64,000 nucleotides of DNA from contig NZ_CP034563.1 of NCBI RefSeq assembly GCF_003970675.1, positions 1,245,501 to 1,309,500 of the forward strand. The letters are read 5' to 3'. Position 1 is the stretch's first letter; each line of letters opens with the position of its first letter. Below the pieces are notes generated by a model. The model was not told the origin of the DNA. It saw only the letters and a program-made list of their open reading frames with translations, and did no database searches. Both the position numbers and the translations under genes were made by a program. Of this stretch, positions 27,234 through 36,325 are shown piece after piece. This DNA is from Flammeovirga pectinis (GTDB lineage Bacteria > Bacteroidota > Bacteroidia > Cytophagales > Flammeovirgaceae).

Positions 27234-27745
27234 AAGCTAAAATCCATATGATAACTGGCGGACAACGTTCTGGAAAAAGTGTTTTTGCAGAAAGACTAGC
27301 ACTTTCTCTTTCTCCTACTCCTTACTATCTCGCTACATCTAAAAAATGGGATAAAGAATATGCAGAACGTGTTGGTTTACATCAACAAAGAAGAACAAGT
27401 AATTGGATAACCATAGAAGAAGAAATCGACATACAGCAGCATCAGTTTAAAAATAAGGTGGTGTTAATGGATTGCGTAACATTATGGCTCACAAATATAT
27501 TCGATTTATGCAATTACGATAAAGAGAAAACGCTTTCTAAAGCCTTAGCTATTTGGAACGAACTAATTCTGCAAGAATGCACTTTAATTGTGGTTACTAA
27601 TGAAATTGGTTTAGGAGGAATTTCTATGCATAAAGGAAGCAGACAGTTTACAGATATACACGGTTTACTTAACCAAAGAATTGCAGAAATGGCAAAAGAA
27701 GTAACGTTTATTGTGTCTGGTCTACCACTAAAAGTAAAAGGGTAA
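27230..27745 (+). CDS. cobU: Adenosylcobinamide kinase / adenosylcobinamide-phosphate guanylyltransferase
   Basis: 171 residues. P-loop [15 protein letters not shown] (9-23), then [30 protein letters not shown] with the guanylylated His region, and [18 protein letters not shown]. This is the CobU/CobP pattern at normal length. It activates cobinamide with GTP before the lower ligand is attached. Overlaps the ChlI/D fusion gene by 4 bases. Confidence 0.93.
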   Translation: MKAKIHMITGGQRSGKSVFAERLALSLSPTPYYLATSKKWDKEYAERVGLHQQRRTSNWITIEEEIDIQQHQFKNKVVLMDCVTLWLTNIFDLCNYDKEKTLSKALAIWNELILQECTLIVVTNEIGLGGISMHKGSRQFTDIHGLLNQRIAEMAKEVTFIVSGLPLKVKG

Positions 27746-27749
27746 TACA

Positions 27750-29078
27750 ATGCAAAAATCAAGTTTTATTATTGCTGCTCCAACAAGTAATTCAGGAAAA
27801 ACAACGGTTACTTTAGGGCTTTTAAGAGCATTAAAAAAAAGAGGGAAATCTGTTCAGCCTTTTAAGTGTGGACCAGATTATATAGATCCAAAGTTTCATG
27901 GTATAGCTTGTGGAAAAACAGGTATAAACCTAGACCTCTATATGATGTCTGAAACCCACTTAAAAGAGACTTATAATAACTACGTTTCTACATCAGAAAT
28001 ACAATGTATAGAAGGTGTTATGGGCCTTTTTGATGGAGCAAAAAAAGCAGAAAGAAGTACAGCCGAATTGGCCAAGAAATTAAACCTCCCAATTGTCTTT
28101 GTTGTAGATGCAAAGGCTGTTGCATACTCGGTTGCCCCTTTACTTTTTGGTTTTAAAAACTTCGATCCCACTTTAAATATCATAGGGGTTATTTTTAATA
28201 GAGTCAATACAAAAAGTCATTATAAATTTCTTGAAGAAGCTTGTGAAGATGTTGGAATAAAAGCATTAGGCTATGTTCCTTTTTTAGAGGATTGTCAAAT
28301 CCAATCTAGGCATTTAGGGTTATCAATTGAGAATTTAAAAGCATATGAGCAAAAGATAAATACTATTGCCAACCAAATAGAATTAACCGTAGATGTAAAT
28401 CAATTACTTGATTTGTGTACCTATGCAGAAACTCCGCACATAAAAAAGGATATACATCAGCCTAATTCTGATATAACAATTGCAGTAGCAAAAGATGAAG
28501 GTTTCAATTTCAGCTATACTCAAAATATTAATGCATTAAAAACTGCTGGAAAAGTGGTATTCTTTAGTCCAATACATGATAAAGAATTACCACAAGCAGA
28601 TTTTATTTATTTCCCAGGTGGTTACCCAGAATGTTATGCTAAAGCTTTAGCACAGAATAAAACAATGCTTTCTGCAATTAAAACATATGCAGAAAATGAT
28701 GGCGTTATTATCGCTGAATGTGGAGGGATGATGTACTTAGGAAAAACCATGATAGATCAGAAAGGAACTGCTTTTAAGATGGCCAATGTTTTTCCTTTTA
28801 CAAGTTCTTTAAAAGAGATGAAACTCCATTTAGGTTACCGCACAATACTACTTGGTGCTACCACAATTAAAGGCCATGAATTTCATTATTCTAATGTATA
28901 TGAAGATGAAAAGATTGCAACCGTAGGTACTGTTTTTAGTGCTCGGGAAAAAGAAATTCCAACAAAAATTTATAGATATAAAAATGTTATGGCTTCGTAT
29001 ATCCACCTTTATTTTGGAGAGAAGCAACAATTTAAATCAATTACTAACTATTTAACAGATAAAACTTTACAACTATGA
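27750..29078 (+). CDS. cobB: Cobyrinic acid a,c-diamide synthase
   Basis: 442 residues. N-terminal ATPase: APTSNSGKTTVTLGLLRAL and KCGPDYIDPKFH. C-terminal amidotransferase: FPGGYPECYAKALAQN and the nucleophile in IIAECGGMMYLGK, with the late SYIHLYFG carrying the His. This is CobB/CbiA, which amidates the a and c side chains using glutamine or ammonia. Confidence 0.94.
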   Translation: MQKSSFIIAAPTSNSGKTTVTLGLLRALKKRGKSVQPFKCGPDYIDPKFHGIACGKTGINLDLYMMSETHLKETYNNYVSTSEIQCIEGVMGLFDGAKKAERSTAELAKKLNLPIVFVVDAKAVAYSVAPLLFGFKNFDPTLNIIGVIFNRVNTKSHYKFLEEACEDVGIKALGYVPFLEDCQIQSRHLGLSIENLKAYEQKINTIANQIELTVDVNQLLDLCTYAETPHIKKDIHQPNSDITIAVAKDEGFNFSYTQNINALKTAGKVVFFSPIHDKELPQADFIYFPGGYPECYAKALAQNKTMLSAIKTYAENDGVIIAECGGMMYLGKTMIDQKGTAFKMANVFPFTSSLKEMKLHLGYRTILLGATTIKGHEFHYSNVYEDEKIATVGTVFSAREKEIPTKIYRYKNVMASYIHLYFGEKQQFKSITNYLTDKTLQL

Positions 29079-29656
29079 AAGTATATACCAGAAAAGGTGA
29101 TAAGGGACAAACAGGCGTTTTTGGGGGTAAGAGAGAAGCAAAAGATGCTCCTAGAATAGAATGTATTGGTACTTTAGATGAGGTAAATTCTACAATAGGT
29201 TTACTAAGATCAAAACTAGGAAACGACCATGAATGGCAACCAAATTTACACCGTATTCAAAAAGATATGATGAATATGATGTCTCATTTAGCAAGACCAT
29301 CCGACTCTAAAAAAGAAAATAAGAACCCTCAGCCAGAAGATGGTGCTGTTTTTTGCGAAGAATGGATTGATGCTATGGAAAATAATATGAGTAGCCCTTC
29401 TGACTATTTTTTACTTCCGGGAGGAAACGAAATTTCAGCACTCTGCCATGTGTGTAGAACCCAAGTAAGAAGAGGCGAACGAACATTAGTAACACTTGCA
29501 AAAGTAGATCCTGAAAGTGTTCATGAATACATTTCTTCTTATATAAACCGCCTCTCCGATCTATTCTTTACAATGGCTAGAGCAGAAATGGATAAGCATG
29601 GTGTAGCAGAAGAAAAATGGAACTTATTTTTATATAAAAGAAAGAAAAAAGCATGA
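29075..29656 (+). CDS. PduO-type ATP:cob(I)alamin adenosyltransferase
   Basis: 193 residues. VYTRKGDKGQTGVFGGKRE at the N terminus and LDEVNSTIGLLRS follow the PduO family; RTQVRRGERTLV near residue 130 and YINRLSDLFFTMAR carry the conserved Arg and Asn residues for ATP binding. A Lys/Asn/Pro loop (about 82-100) lengthens it slightly. It transfers the 5'-deoxyadenosyl group to cobalt(I), so a reductase must supply cobalt(I). Overlaps its neighbours on both sides by 4 bases. Confidence 0.92.
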   Translation: MKVYTRKGDKGQTGVFGGKREAKDAPRIECIGTLDEVNSTIGLLRSKLGNDHEWQPNLHRIQKDMMNMMSHLARPSDSKKENKNPQPEDGAVFCEEWIDAMENNMSSPSDYFLLPGGNEISALCHVCRTQVRRGERTLVTLAKVDPESVHEYISSYINRLSDLFFTMARAEMDKHGVAEEKWNLFLYKRKKKA

Positions 29657-30672
29657 GAAAAATACCTATTACAATCGTTACAGGCTTTCTAGGTGTGGGT
29701 AAAACCACTCTAGTACATAATATGCTAAAAAACACCAATGGGAAGAGAATTGCGTTATTAGTAAACGAATTTGGAGAAGTTGGTGTAGACGGTGATATTA
29801 TAAAATCGGGTTGCGACGATAAAGAGTGTAACATAATTGAGTTATCCAATGGTTGCATTTGCTGTACCGTTCAAGAAGAGTTCTTACCTGCAATGCTAGA
29901 ACTTATTGAGCGTAAAGAAGATATCGACCATATAGTAATAGAAACTTCTGGTTTAGCAATGCCTAAGCCTTTAGTACGTGCTGTAAATTGGCCAGATTTA
30001 AAACCACACATAACCATAGATGCTGTAATTACTGTTGTTGATGCAGTTGGTATTGCTACTGGTGAATTTTGTGATAGACAACGTGTACAAGCACAACGTT
30101 TAGCAGATGATTCTTTAGATCATGAAACACCAATTGAAGAATTATTTTTAGATCAATTGTCTTGTGCCGACTTAGTTCTAGTTAGTAAAAGAGATTTAGT
30201 TGACGAAGAAAAGTACACTGAAATTGCAGCCTTTGTTTCTGAAAAGGTAAAAGCGAATACCAAGATTATTCCAATAATTAATGGAGATATTAGTACTACT
30301 CTATTATTAGGAATTGAGGCTTCTGCCGAAGATGATTTAGAGAATAGACACTCACTTCATGAACACCATCACGAACATGGACACGATCATGAACATGATG
30401 ATGACATAAAAACAGAGTTGCTTGAATTTGAAGAAACACCAAACATCAAACAGCTAATCAAAGCGCTTACGCAAATGGTAAATGAAAATGAAATCTATAG
30501 AATTAAAGGTTTTGTAAATATTCCAAATAAACCAATGCGCATGATACTTCAAGGTGTTGGAGATCGTTTTGATTATTATTTTGATAGACCTTGGGAAGCA
30601 GACGAAATACGTAAAACACATTTAGTAGTGATAGGTAGAAATATCTCGTTAACTACTTCTGCAACAGTTTAA
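29653..30672 (+). CDS. cobW: CobW-family GTPase / metallochaperone
   Basis: 339 residues. G domain: Walker A TGFLGVGKTTLV (about 7-18), the conserved metal motif GCICCTVQ (CxCC), ETSGLAMPKPL, and VSKRDLVD as the G4-type region. A His/Asp-rich run near residues 234-250 (EHHHEHGHDHEHDDD) can bind metal and precedes the C-terminal CobW_C domain. In B12 clusters CobW is thought to deliver cobalt to CobN, which follows 75 bases downstream. Confidence 0.93.
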   Translation: MRKIPITIVTGFLGVGKTTLVHNMLKNTNGKRIALLVNEFGEVGVDGDIIKSGCDDKECNIIELSNGCICCTVQEEFLPAMLELIERKEDIDHIVIETSGLAMPKPLVRAVNWPDLKPHITIDAVITVVDAVGIATGEFCDRQRVQAQRLADDSLDHETPIEELFLDQLSCADLVLVSKRDLVDEEKYTEIAAFVSEKVKANTKIIPIINGDISTTLLLGIEASAEDDLENRHSLHEHHHEHGHDHEHDDDIKTELLEFEETPNIKQLIKALTQMVNENEIYRIKGFVNIPNKPMRMILQGVGDRFDYYFDRPWEADEIRKTHLVVIGRNISLTTSATV

Positions 30673-30689
30673 TTTGCTACTAACTGATT

Positions 30690-30734
30690 AATAAAGCAGC
30701 CTTTGTTCTTTAGATCAAGGGCTGTTTAAACAAC
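30690..30734 (+). terminator. Weak hairpin between cobW and cobN
   Basis: GCAGCCTTTG and CAAGGGCTG pair (one G-U) around a 9-11 base loop. There is no strong T run directly after it (TTTAAACAAC), so it may only attenuate transcription into cobN or act as a processing site. Confidence 0.45.
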
Positions 30735-30746
30735 TTCTTTTTTGCA

Positions 30747-33700
30747 ATGCATTTAATTTCAACACTTCCAGGAGGATGGAACCCTAACGATGAAGGGGTC
30801 TTTCATATTCAACAATCTGCCGGAGATATCTTATTTCTTTCTGCAGCAGACACAGAACTATTCACTCTCAATAAAGTGTATAAAGAAATACACAAGGAGT
30901 TTAAAGATATTCCAAGTTTACGGTTAGCAAATCTTACTTATTTTAAGCAAGAACTTACCATAGACACCTACTTAGAAGAAGTTGTAAGTAAAGCAAAAGT
31001 TGTTGTATTAAAACTACTTGGAGGTACTGCTTATTTTTCTTATTTATGCGAAGCTATTTCTTCTTTTGCTGCTGAGAATAGTATTACATTACTCTTTTTA
31101 CCAGGCGATAATCAACCAGATTTAGAGTTAATGCAATTGTCTACTTTACCTTTACCTGTAGTAAATAAAATATGGGAATATTTTGTTGCAGGAGGAAAAC
31201 AAAATACAGCAGAAGCATTTAAATTAATTGTAAAAGAAGCATTTCAATATCCATTTTTAATAAAAGAAAAAAAAGCCATTGATGATGTCTTTTTATACCA
31301 TCATACGCAAGGAATTATTGATAACAATTGGAAGAAAAGTAACCTTCCTACAGCTTTAATTTTTGCTTATAGAAGTAATTACTTAGCAGATAATTTAGCC
31401 CCTATTTTAGAAGTTTCAAGAGCCTTAGAAAAAAAGGGAATTACAGCCATCACTTTAATGGCCTTAACTTATAGAGAAACTGATATTCAACAACGTATTA
31501 CTAACTTACTTGAATTATATAAAATAGCCACACCTAAAGTTATTATAAATACTACAGGTTTTTCGTTACAAGGTTTTAAAGAAACAGAAGAAAAAAGCTT
31601 ATTCGAGGTAGTAAATGTACCCGTAATTCAAGCCATTCAAGCCAGTTGTAGCAAACAAGTTTGGCACGAGGGTACATTTGGATTACCCCCTACAGATATT
31701 GCCATGAATATCGCTTTACCAGAAGTAGACGGGAAAATTATTGGCAATGTGATTTCTTTTAAAGAAGCACAAGAAAAAGACGAGTTAACAGATTCTGAAA
31801 TAGTTTGTTACGTACCACATGTAGAAGGGTGTAATTTTATAGCCAACCATACAGAGGCTTGGAATAAATTGAATACAAAAGAAAATAAGGAGAAAAATAT
31901 TGCCGTAATTCTACCAAACTACCCTAGTAAAAACAGTCGGCTTGCCAATGGTGTTGGTTTAGATACTCCGGCAAGTACTTTGCAAATTCTTAATGCCTTA
32001 AAAGAAGACAACTACTCCTTAACACAAACAATTCCTACAACTACAGAAGAATTAATAGAAAGTCTGACTGAAAATGTAACAAATGATCTCACATCACTTT
32101 CTTACAAAAATGCTGAGATAAAAATTAAAGAAGAAGTATTTTATTATCATTACAATCAACTTTCTGAAACACTTAGAACAAAGATTGAACAACAATGGGG
32201 TCATCCTTCTACATCTCCTAATTATAGAAATGGACATTTCTTAATTCCCGGTAAAAAACTTGGTGCTATTTTTCTTAGTATTCAACCCAATCGAGGATAC
32301 AATTTAGACCTACAAGCAACATATCACTCTCCAGATTTACCTCCAACGTACGCTTATTTAGCCTACTATATTTGGGTGCAACAAGTTTTTAAAGCTGATG
32401 CAATTATACATGTTGGAAAACATGGAAATTTAGAATGGTTACCCGGTAAAGGTGTTGCATTGTCTAAAGAAAGTTGTTTTCCAGAAGCTATTTTAGGAGC
32501 AGTTCCTCATTTTTATCCTTTTATTATTAATGATCCGGGAGAAGGAACGCAAGCCAAAAGAAGAAACCATGCTATCATTCTAGATCATTTAATTCCGCCA
32601 ATGACAAGGGCTGAAAACTATGGTGAATTATTGCAATTAGAACTTTTAATTGATGAGTACTATGAATCTGCTTTACTTGATCCTAAAAGGGCAAATCTTA
32701 TCAAAATAAAAATTGAAAAATTAGTAAACGAGACACATTTAAAAACTGATTTAAATGATGATGGAAAAGATATTGATGCACTTTTAGAAGTAATTGATGG
32801 GTACTTATGTGAATTGAAAGAAGCTCAAATTAGAGGGGGATTACACATATTTGGCTGCTTACCTCAAGAAGAAAAATTAGTGGATTTGATTGTTGCATTA
32901 CATCGTTTACCACAAGGAAATTATAAGAGTATATTACAATCCTTAGCACTTGATTTACAACTCAACATTGATGTTCTTGATACAAACTATGAAACGGAAT
33001 TTAAAACACTGCTTTTTGGAAGCCCCTGTAGATCTCTTGGTCAAGTAATTGAAGTATTAGAAAATAGAGCAAAGACTATTATTACTTCTTTAGTTTATAA
33101 AAAACCAATTATTGGAAAAATAGGTAACGAAACAAAAAACAGCATTAATACTATACTAAAACATACCTTACCTACTTTAGAAAAAACTACACAAGAAATA
33201 ACAAACCTTATTAATGGTTTAAACGGTGCTTACATTCCTGCCGGTGGATCTGGTGCACCTACAAGAGGGCGTTTAGATATTTTACCTACAGGTAGAAATT
33301 TTTATTCTGTAGATACACGTACCATTCCTTCTCCGTCTGCTTATGATTTAGGTAGTAAGAGTGCTCAAAATATTATTGATCGGTATTTACAAGAAGAAGG
33401 GCAATTTCCAGCTACTGTTGCAATCTCTGTTTGGGGTACTTCTACCATGAGAACTGGCGGTGATGATATTGCACAGGCACTTGCTCTATTGGGTGTACAA
33501 CCTATTTGGCAAGGAGTAAATAGAAGAGTAAAAGACTTTGAAATTATACCTCTTATTACGTTAAAAAGACCTCGTGTTGATGTGTTATTACGTATTTCAG
33601 GTTTTTTTAGAGATGCTTTTCCAGATGTTATCTCATTGTTTAACACAGCCATTGAAAAGGTAGCCGCATTAGACGAACCGTTTGATCAGAACCCTATTAG

Positions 33701-34493
33701 AGCAAGAGTTGAAAAGGAAAAAGAAGAATGGAAAAGTAAAGGTTTAGACAATATTACTGCGCACCAAAGAGCACTTTACAGAGTATTTGGTGCTAAACCT
33801 GGTGCTTATGGAGCTGGTTTGCAAGGGTTAATTGATGAAAAAAATTGGACAACCCAAGAAGACCTTGCTAATGTTTTTATCAACTGGGGGGGGTATGCAT
33901 ACTCAGGCAGTAAGAATGAAGGAAAATCAGCACATGAATCGTTTAAGAAAAGACTTTCAGAGGTTGAAGTTGTTATTCAAAATCAAGACAATAGGGAACA
34001 TGATTTACTTGATTCTGACGATTATTATCAGTTTCAAGGAGGAATGACCGCTGCAGTAACTATGGTAAAAGGAGAAGCTCCAACTACTTATTTTGGAGAC
34101 CATTCTAGACCTGATAAACCAAGAATAAAATCGCTTAAAGAAGAGCTTTTAAAGGTCTACCGTTCAAGAGTAATTAACCCTAAATGGATGAATGGAATGA
34201 GAGACCATGGATATAAAGGGGCTTTTGAAATGGCTGCAACTATGGATTATCTTTTTGCTTATGATGCCACAACAAATCTTATTGAAGATTTTATGTATGA
34301 AGGAATTACAGAAGAATACCTTTTTAATTCGGAGAATCTCCAATTCTTAGAACAGCACAACCCTTGGGCTGTAAAAGATATGTCGGAAAGAATGTTAGAA
34401 GCAATTCAAAGAGGAATGTGGAAATCTCCAACTAAAAAAACAAAAGACACACTAGAAAGTATTTATCTTACCGCAGAGGGGAATTTAGAGTAA
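30747..34493 (+). CDS. cobN: Cobaltochelatase large subunit CobN
   Basis: 1248 residues, close to the usual 1250-1300. Family segments include the N-terminal STLPGGWNPNDEG, HVGKHGNLEWLPGKGVALS with the conserved HGxLEWLPGK motif, NDPGEGTQAKRRNHAIILDH, GAYIPAGGSGAPTRGR and WGTSTMRTGGDD. CobN inserts cobalt into hydrogenobyrinic diamide in the aerobic route and needs ATPase partners. The ChlI-ChlD-like fusion in this operon is the only candidate here. Magnesium chelatase H is a homologue, but the B12 context favours CobN. It ends 245 bp before the toxin-immunity island. Confidence 0.92.
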   Translation: MHLISTLPGGWNPNDEGVFHIQQSAGDILFLSAADTELFTLNKVYKEIHKEFKDIPSLRLANLTYFKQELTIDTYLEEVVSKAKVVVLKLLGGTAYFSYLCEAISSFAAENSITLLFLPGDNQPDLELMQLSTLPLPVVNKIWEYFVAGGKQNTAEAFKLIVKEAFQYPFLIKEKKAIDDVFLYHHTQGIIDNNWKKSNLPTALIFAYRSNYLADNLAPILEVSRALEKKGITAITLMALTYRETDIQQRITNLLELYKIATPKVIINTTGFSLQGFKETEEKSLFEVVNVPVIQAIQASCSKQVWHEGTFGLPPTDIAMNIALPEVDGKIIGNVISFKEAQEKDELTDSEIVCYVPHVEGCNFIANHTEAWNKLNTKENKEKNIAVILPNYPSKNSRLANGVGLDTPASTLQILNALKEDNYSLTQTIPTTTEELIESLTENVTNDLTSLSYKNAEIKIKEEVFYYHYNQLSETLRTKIEQQWGHPSTSPNYRNGHFLIPGKKLGAIFLSIQPNRGYNLDLQATYHSPDLPPTYAYLAYYIWVQQVFKADAIIHVGKHGNLEWLPGKGVALSKESCFPEAILGAVPHFYPFIINDPGEGTQAKRRNHAIILDHLIPPMTRAENYGELLQLELLIDEYYESALLDPKRANLIKIKIEKLVNETHLKTDLNDDGKDIDALLEVIDGYLCELKEAQIRGGLHIFGCLPQEEKLVDLIVALHRLPQGNYKSILQSLALDLQLNIDVLDTNYETEFKTLLFGSPCRSLGQVIEVLENRAKTIITSLVYKKPIIGKIGNETKNSINTILKHTLPTLEKTTQEITNLINGLNGAYIPAGGSGAPTRGRLDILPTGRNFYSVDTRTIPSPSAYDLGSKSAQNIIDRYLQEEGQFPATVAISVWGTSTMRTGGDDIAQALALLGVQPIWQGVNRRVKDFEIIPLITLKRPRVDVLLRISGFFRDAFPDVISLFNTAIEKVAALDEPFDQNPIRARVEKEKEEWKSKGLDNITAHQRALYRVFGAKPGAYGAGLQGLIDEKNWTTQEDLANVFINWGGYAYSGSKNEGKSAHESFKKRLSEVEVVIQNQDNREHDLLDSDDYYQFQGGMTAAVTMVKGEAPTTYFGDHSRPDKPRIKSLKEELLKVYRSRVINPKWMNGMRDHGYKGAFEMAATMDYLFAYDATTNLIEDFMYEGITEEYLFNSENLQFLEQHNPWAVKDMSERMLEAIQRGMWKSPTKKTKDTLESIYLTAEGNLE

Positions 34494-34700
34494 CCATTTA
34501 TTGTACGACTCTAAAAAAGACTTTTGAGTACCTCGAATTACCAAAATCTTCTAAGCCGATAACGGAACAAAGCACACATGAAGCTCTTTATAATTTCAGA
34601 ATATTCTGCTATGATTGAAACGGCTAAAAATTTACTAAAGCTCAATTTGACCAGATAGTGCAGATTTGAGCATTGAAGAAGTAAAATATATACAGCAACA

Positions 34701-34727
34701 AGCCAACCTAGTTTTTGTAGGTTGGCT
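34701..34727. terminator. Conserved hairpin, copy A
   Basis: AGCCAACCTA and TAGGTTGGCT, a perfect 10-bp stem with a 7-base loop, directly after the immunity gene of unit A (minus strand). The same hairpin recurs at about 36288-36314 and, with one mismatch, at 37874-37900. The T tract expected of an intrinsic terminator is weak in copies A and B, so the terminator role is likely but not certain. Confidence 0.6.
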
Positions 34728-34738
34728 TATTAGGTATT

Positions 34739-35641
34739 TTAAGCAGGAAAATCTGTAGGAATTTCAAATTCTCGCTTGTATAACCAGGAAGGAAAATAGT
34801 CTGATGCTATGTCAATTTCCCAGCCTTTTTCATGGGCTAAGCAACAGGTATAGACAATATCCCAAATAACCCAAAAGTTGGAGTTATCCTTAGTTTCTTC
34901 TACATTTTTAATGGCTTCCACATATTTTGGAAACATTACTTTAAAAGCTTCATTAAATTCTTTTTCGGTTTGTGAAACCATTATCTCATGTAAATCATAT
35001 TTGGAGGCAGCAAACATCTGAAATCTTTTCGCATTTTCTTTCATTAATATTGTTCCAGATTCTTTGGGGTCTAAAGCAATGTAGTGAGCTATGCCTTGTG
35101 ATTCTATTTCTTTTAATTCTGCTAATTTATTTCTTCTTTCTAGATCTTCTTTCGTGAAACGAAGCATATGATAATCAAGGCTTAATTGTCCTGCTTCACC
35201 GTAGACATGAAATAAATCTTTCCCCAAATAACCTCTCAATTCACCCATAGATTTTTCATCCTTAAATAAATAGGATATTATCATCAAGTATTTAAAATGA
35301 GTTGTACTAAATTTTTCTTTTGAACCTTTTAACTTCACTTTATATTTCCCTAATGTAACTTCTGAAACCTCCTCTCCTTTGGATAAAAACTCTAAGTGAG
35401 CTTTTCCGAATTGAAGAGACATGTAAAGAAAATCTAGGATTATTTTTCTGTTGTTTGTGTAGACTAATGAATGTAAAGCGTTACTAAAAATAAATTTCGA
35501 AAAAGCTCCAAAATTCTTTTTTTGAATATTGTCCTTATTTTCGATTATTTTTTCATAACGTAATACATATTTTTGTAGTTCTAATTCATCATTCCAATTA
35601 AAATCAGAAAAATTTGATGGAGATAAACGATTAATAAGCAT
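34739..35641 (-). CDS. Imm49-like immunity protein, copy A
   Basis: 300 residues from the ATG at 35641; a TTG at 35653 overlapping the toxin stop is the other possible start. Helical, soluble, no export signal. The late segment CCLAHEKGWEIDI followed by SDYFPSWLY is what I remember of the Imm49 family of immunity proteins, which protect against polymorphic toxin nucleases. The gene follows its toxin fragment by 4 bases. Its first 111 or so residues are identical to copy B, while the rest differs at about 40 of 189 positions. Assignment to Imm49 is from memory and should be checked. Confidence 0.7.
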   Translation of the reverse strand: MLINRLSPSNFSDFNWNDELELQKYVLRYEKIIENKDNIQKKNFGAFSKFIFSNALHSLVYTNNRKIILDFLYMSLQFGKAHLEFLSKGEEVSEVTLGKYKVKLKGSKEKFSTTHFKYLMIISYLFKDEKSMGELRGYLGKDLFHVYGEAGQLSLDYHMLRFTKEDLERRNKLAELKEIESQGIAHYIALDPKESGTILMKENAKRFQMFAASKYDLHEIMVSQTEKEFNEAFKVMFPKYVEAIKNVEETKDNSNFWVIWDIVYTCCLAHEKGWEIDIASDYFPSWLYKREFEIPTDFPA

Positions 35642-35645
35642 AATT

Positions 35646-36005
35646 TTATTCAAAATTTTTAATTAATAAATCACCGAGACTTCCATCATCTTTCAACTTT
35701 TGTTTAAAAAGTATATAGTTTAAATTTTCGTCTAGTAAAGCCTCTTTAATTTTATTTGAAAGATCACTCTTTTCAGGAATTTTACTAAGAAGATCATCTC
35801 TATATTGTTCCGTTCCTTGTTGCGCTACTTGAATTTTATTATCATCCTCTGCAACCTTACCTAAGTTTCTTTGTCCTAAGCCAGCACTACCCCCTTTACA
35901 TTCTACCAAAACAACTTCACCTGTACCTTCATTATAATAGATACGATCAAATTGTCCTGTTTTTCCTCCTCCCACTTGATGGTCTAATTTGGTGTAGCCT
36001 AGCAC
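35646..36005 (-). CDS. Leaderless nuclease-toxin C-terminal fragment, copy A
   Basis: 119 residues from a GTG at 36005, with an in-frame TAG four codons upstream, so no N-terminal leader or delivery domain is attached. Core motifs GGKTGQFDRIYYNEGTG and VVLVECKGGSAGLGQRN fit a PD-(D/E)xK restriction-endonuclease fold (Asp in FD, then E-C-K), followed by the QQGTEQYRDDLL pattern I know from polymorphic toxin tails. The opening LGYTKLDHQVGGG normally follows a first helix carrying a Glu, which is missing here. It may be an inactive donor fragment or the recombination substrate for a longer toxin elsewhere. Confidence 0.65.
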   Translation of the reverse strand: MLGYTKLDHQVGGGKTGQFDRIYYNEGTGEVVLVECKGGSAGLGQRNLGKVAEDDNKIQVAQQGTEQYRDDLLSKIPEKSDLSNKIKEALLDENLNYILFKQKLKDDGSLGDLLIKNFE

Positions 36006-36325
36006 CCCACTGTTCTATATATTAAGCGTCAAATAGAATATATCACAATAAATACACCAATTAGTCAATAATTTCACAATATATCAGTGATAAATAAACC
36101 TTGATATTCATCTTTTAATTATGCATTTTCATAAAAAAAATCATCCATGTCAAGCAGAAAGAGAGACAGATTAGAGATATCAACTTAAAGGTGTTTATGT
36201 AATTGGGTTGATGAATTACATAGTTTTTCTAAGCATTGAAGAAGTAAAAAATATACAGCAGTAAGCTACAACTTTATAGAAGCAACAAGCCAACCTAGTT
36301 TTTGTAGGTTGGCTTATTAGGTATT
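36006..36325. other. Spacer of unit B side, no gene seen
   Basis: 320 bp, repeated almost exactly at 37593-37907. Rich in stops in all frames. It contains the short block GCATTGAAGAAGTAAAA and the conserved hairpin near its left end. It may hold a promoter for the downstream toxin fragment; I found no clear TTTG/TAnnTTTG pair. Confidence 0.5.

Larger units (their letters stand above)
34672..36232 (-). repeat. Direct repeat unit A of the toxin-immunity array
   Basis: Unit A and unit B (36233-37819) are offset by exactly 1587 bp in their genes: immunity stops at 34739 and 36326, toxin starts at 36005 and 37592. Toxin regions and the 320-bp spacers upstream are nearly identical, with a few substitutions. 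Unit A has lost 24 bp just beside its terminal hairpin compared with the other copies. Such a recent duplication can expand or collapse by homologous recombination. Confidence 0.85.
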
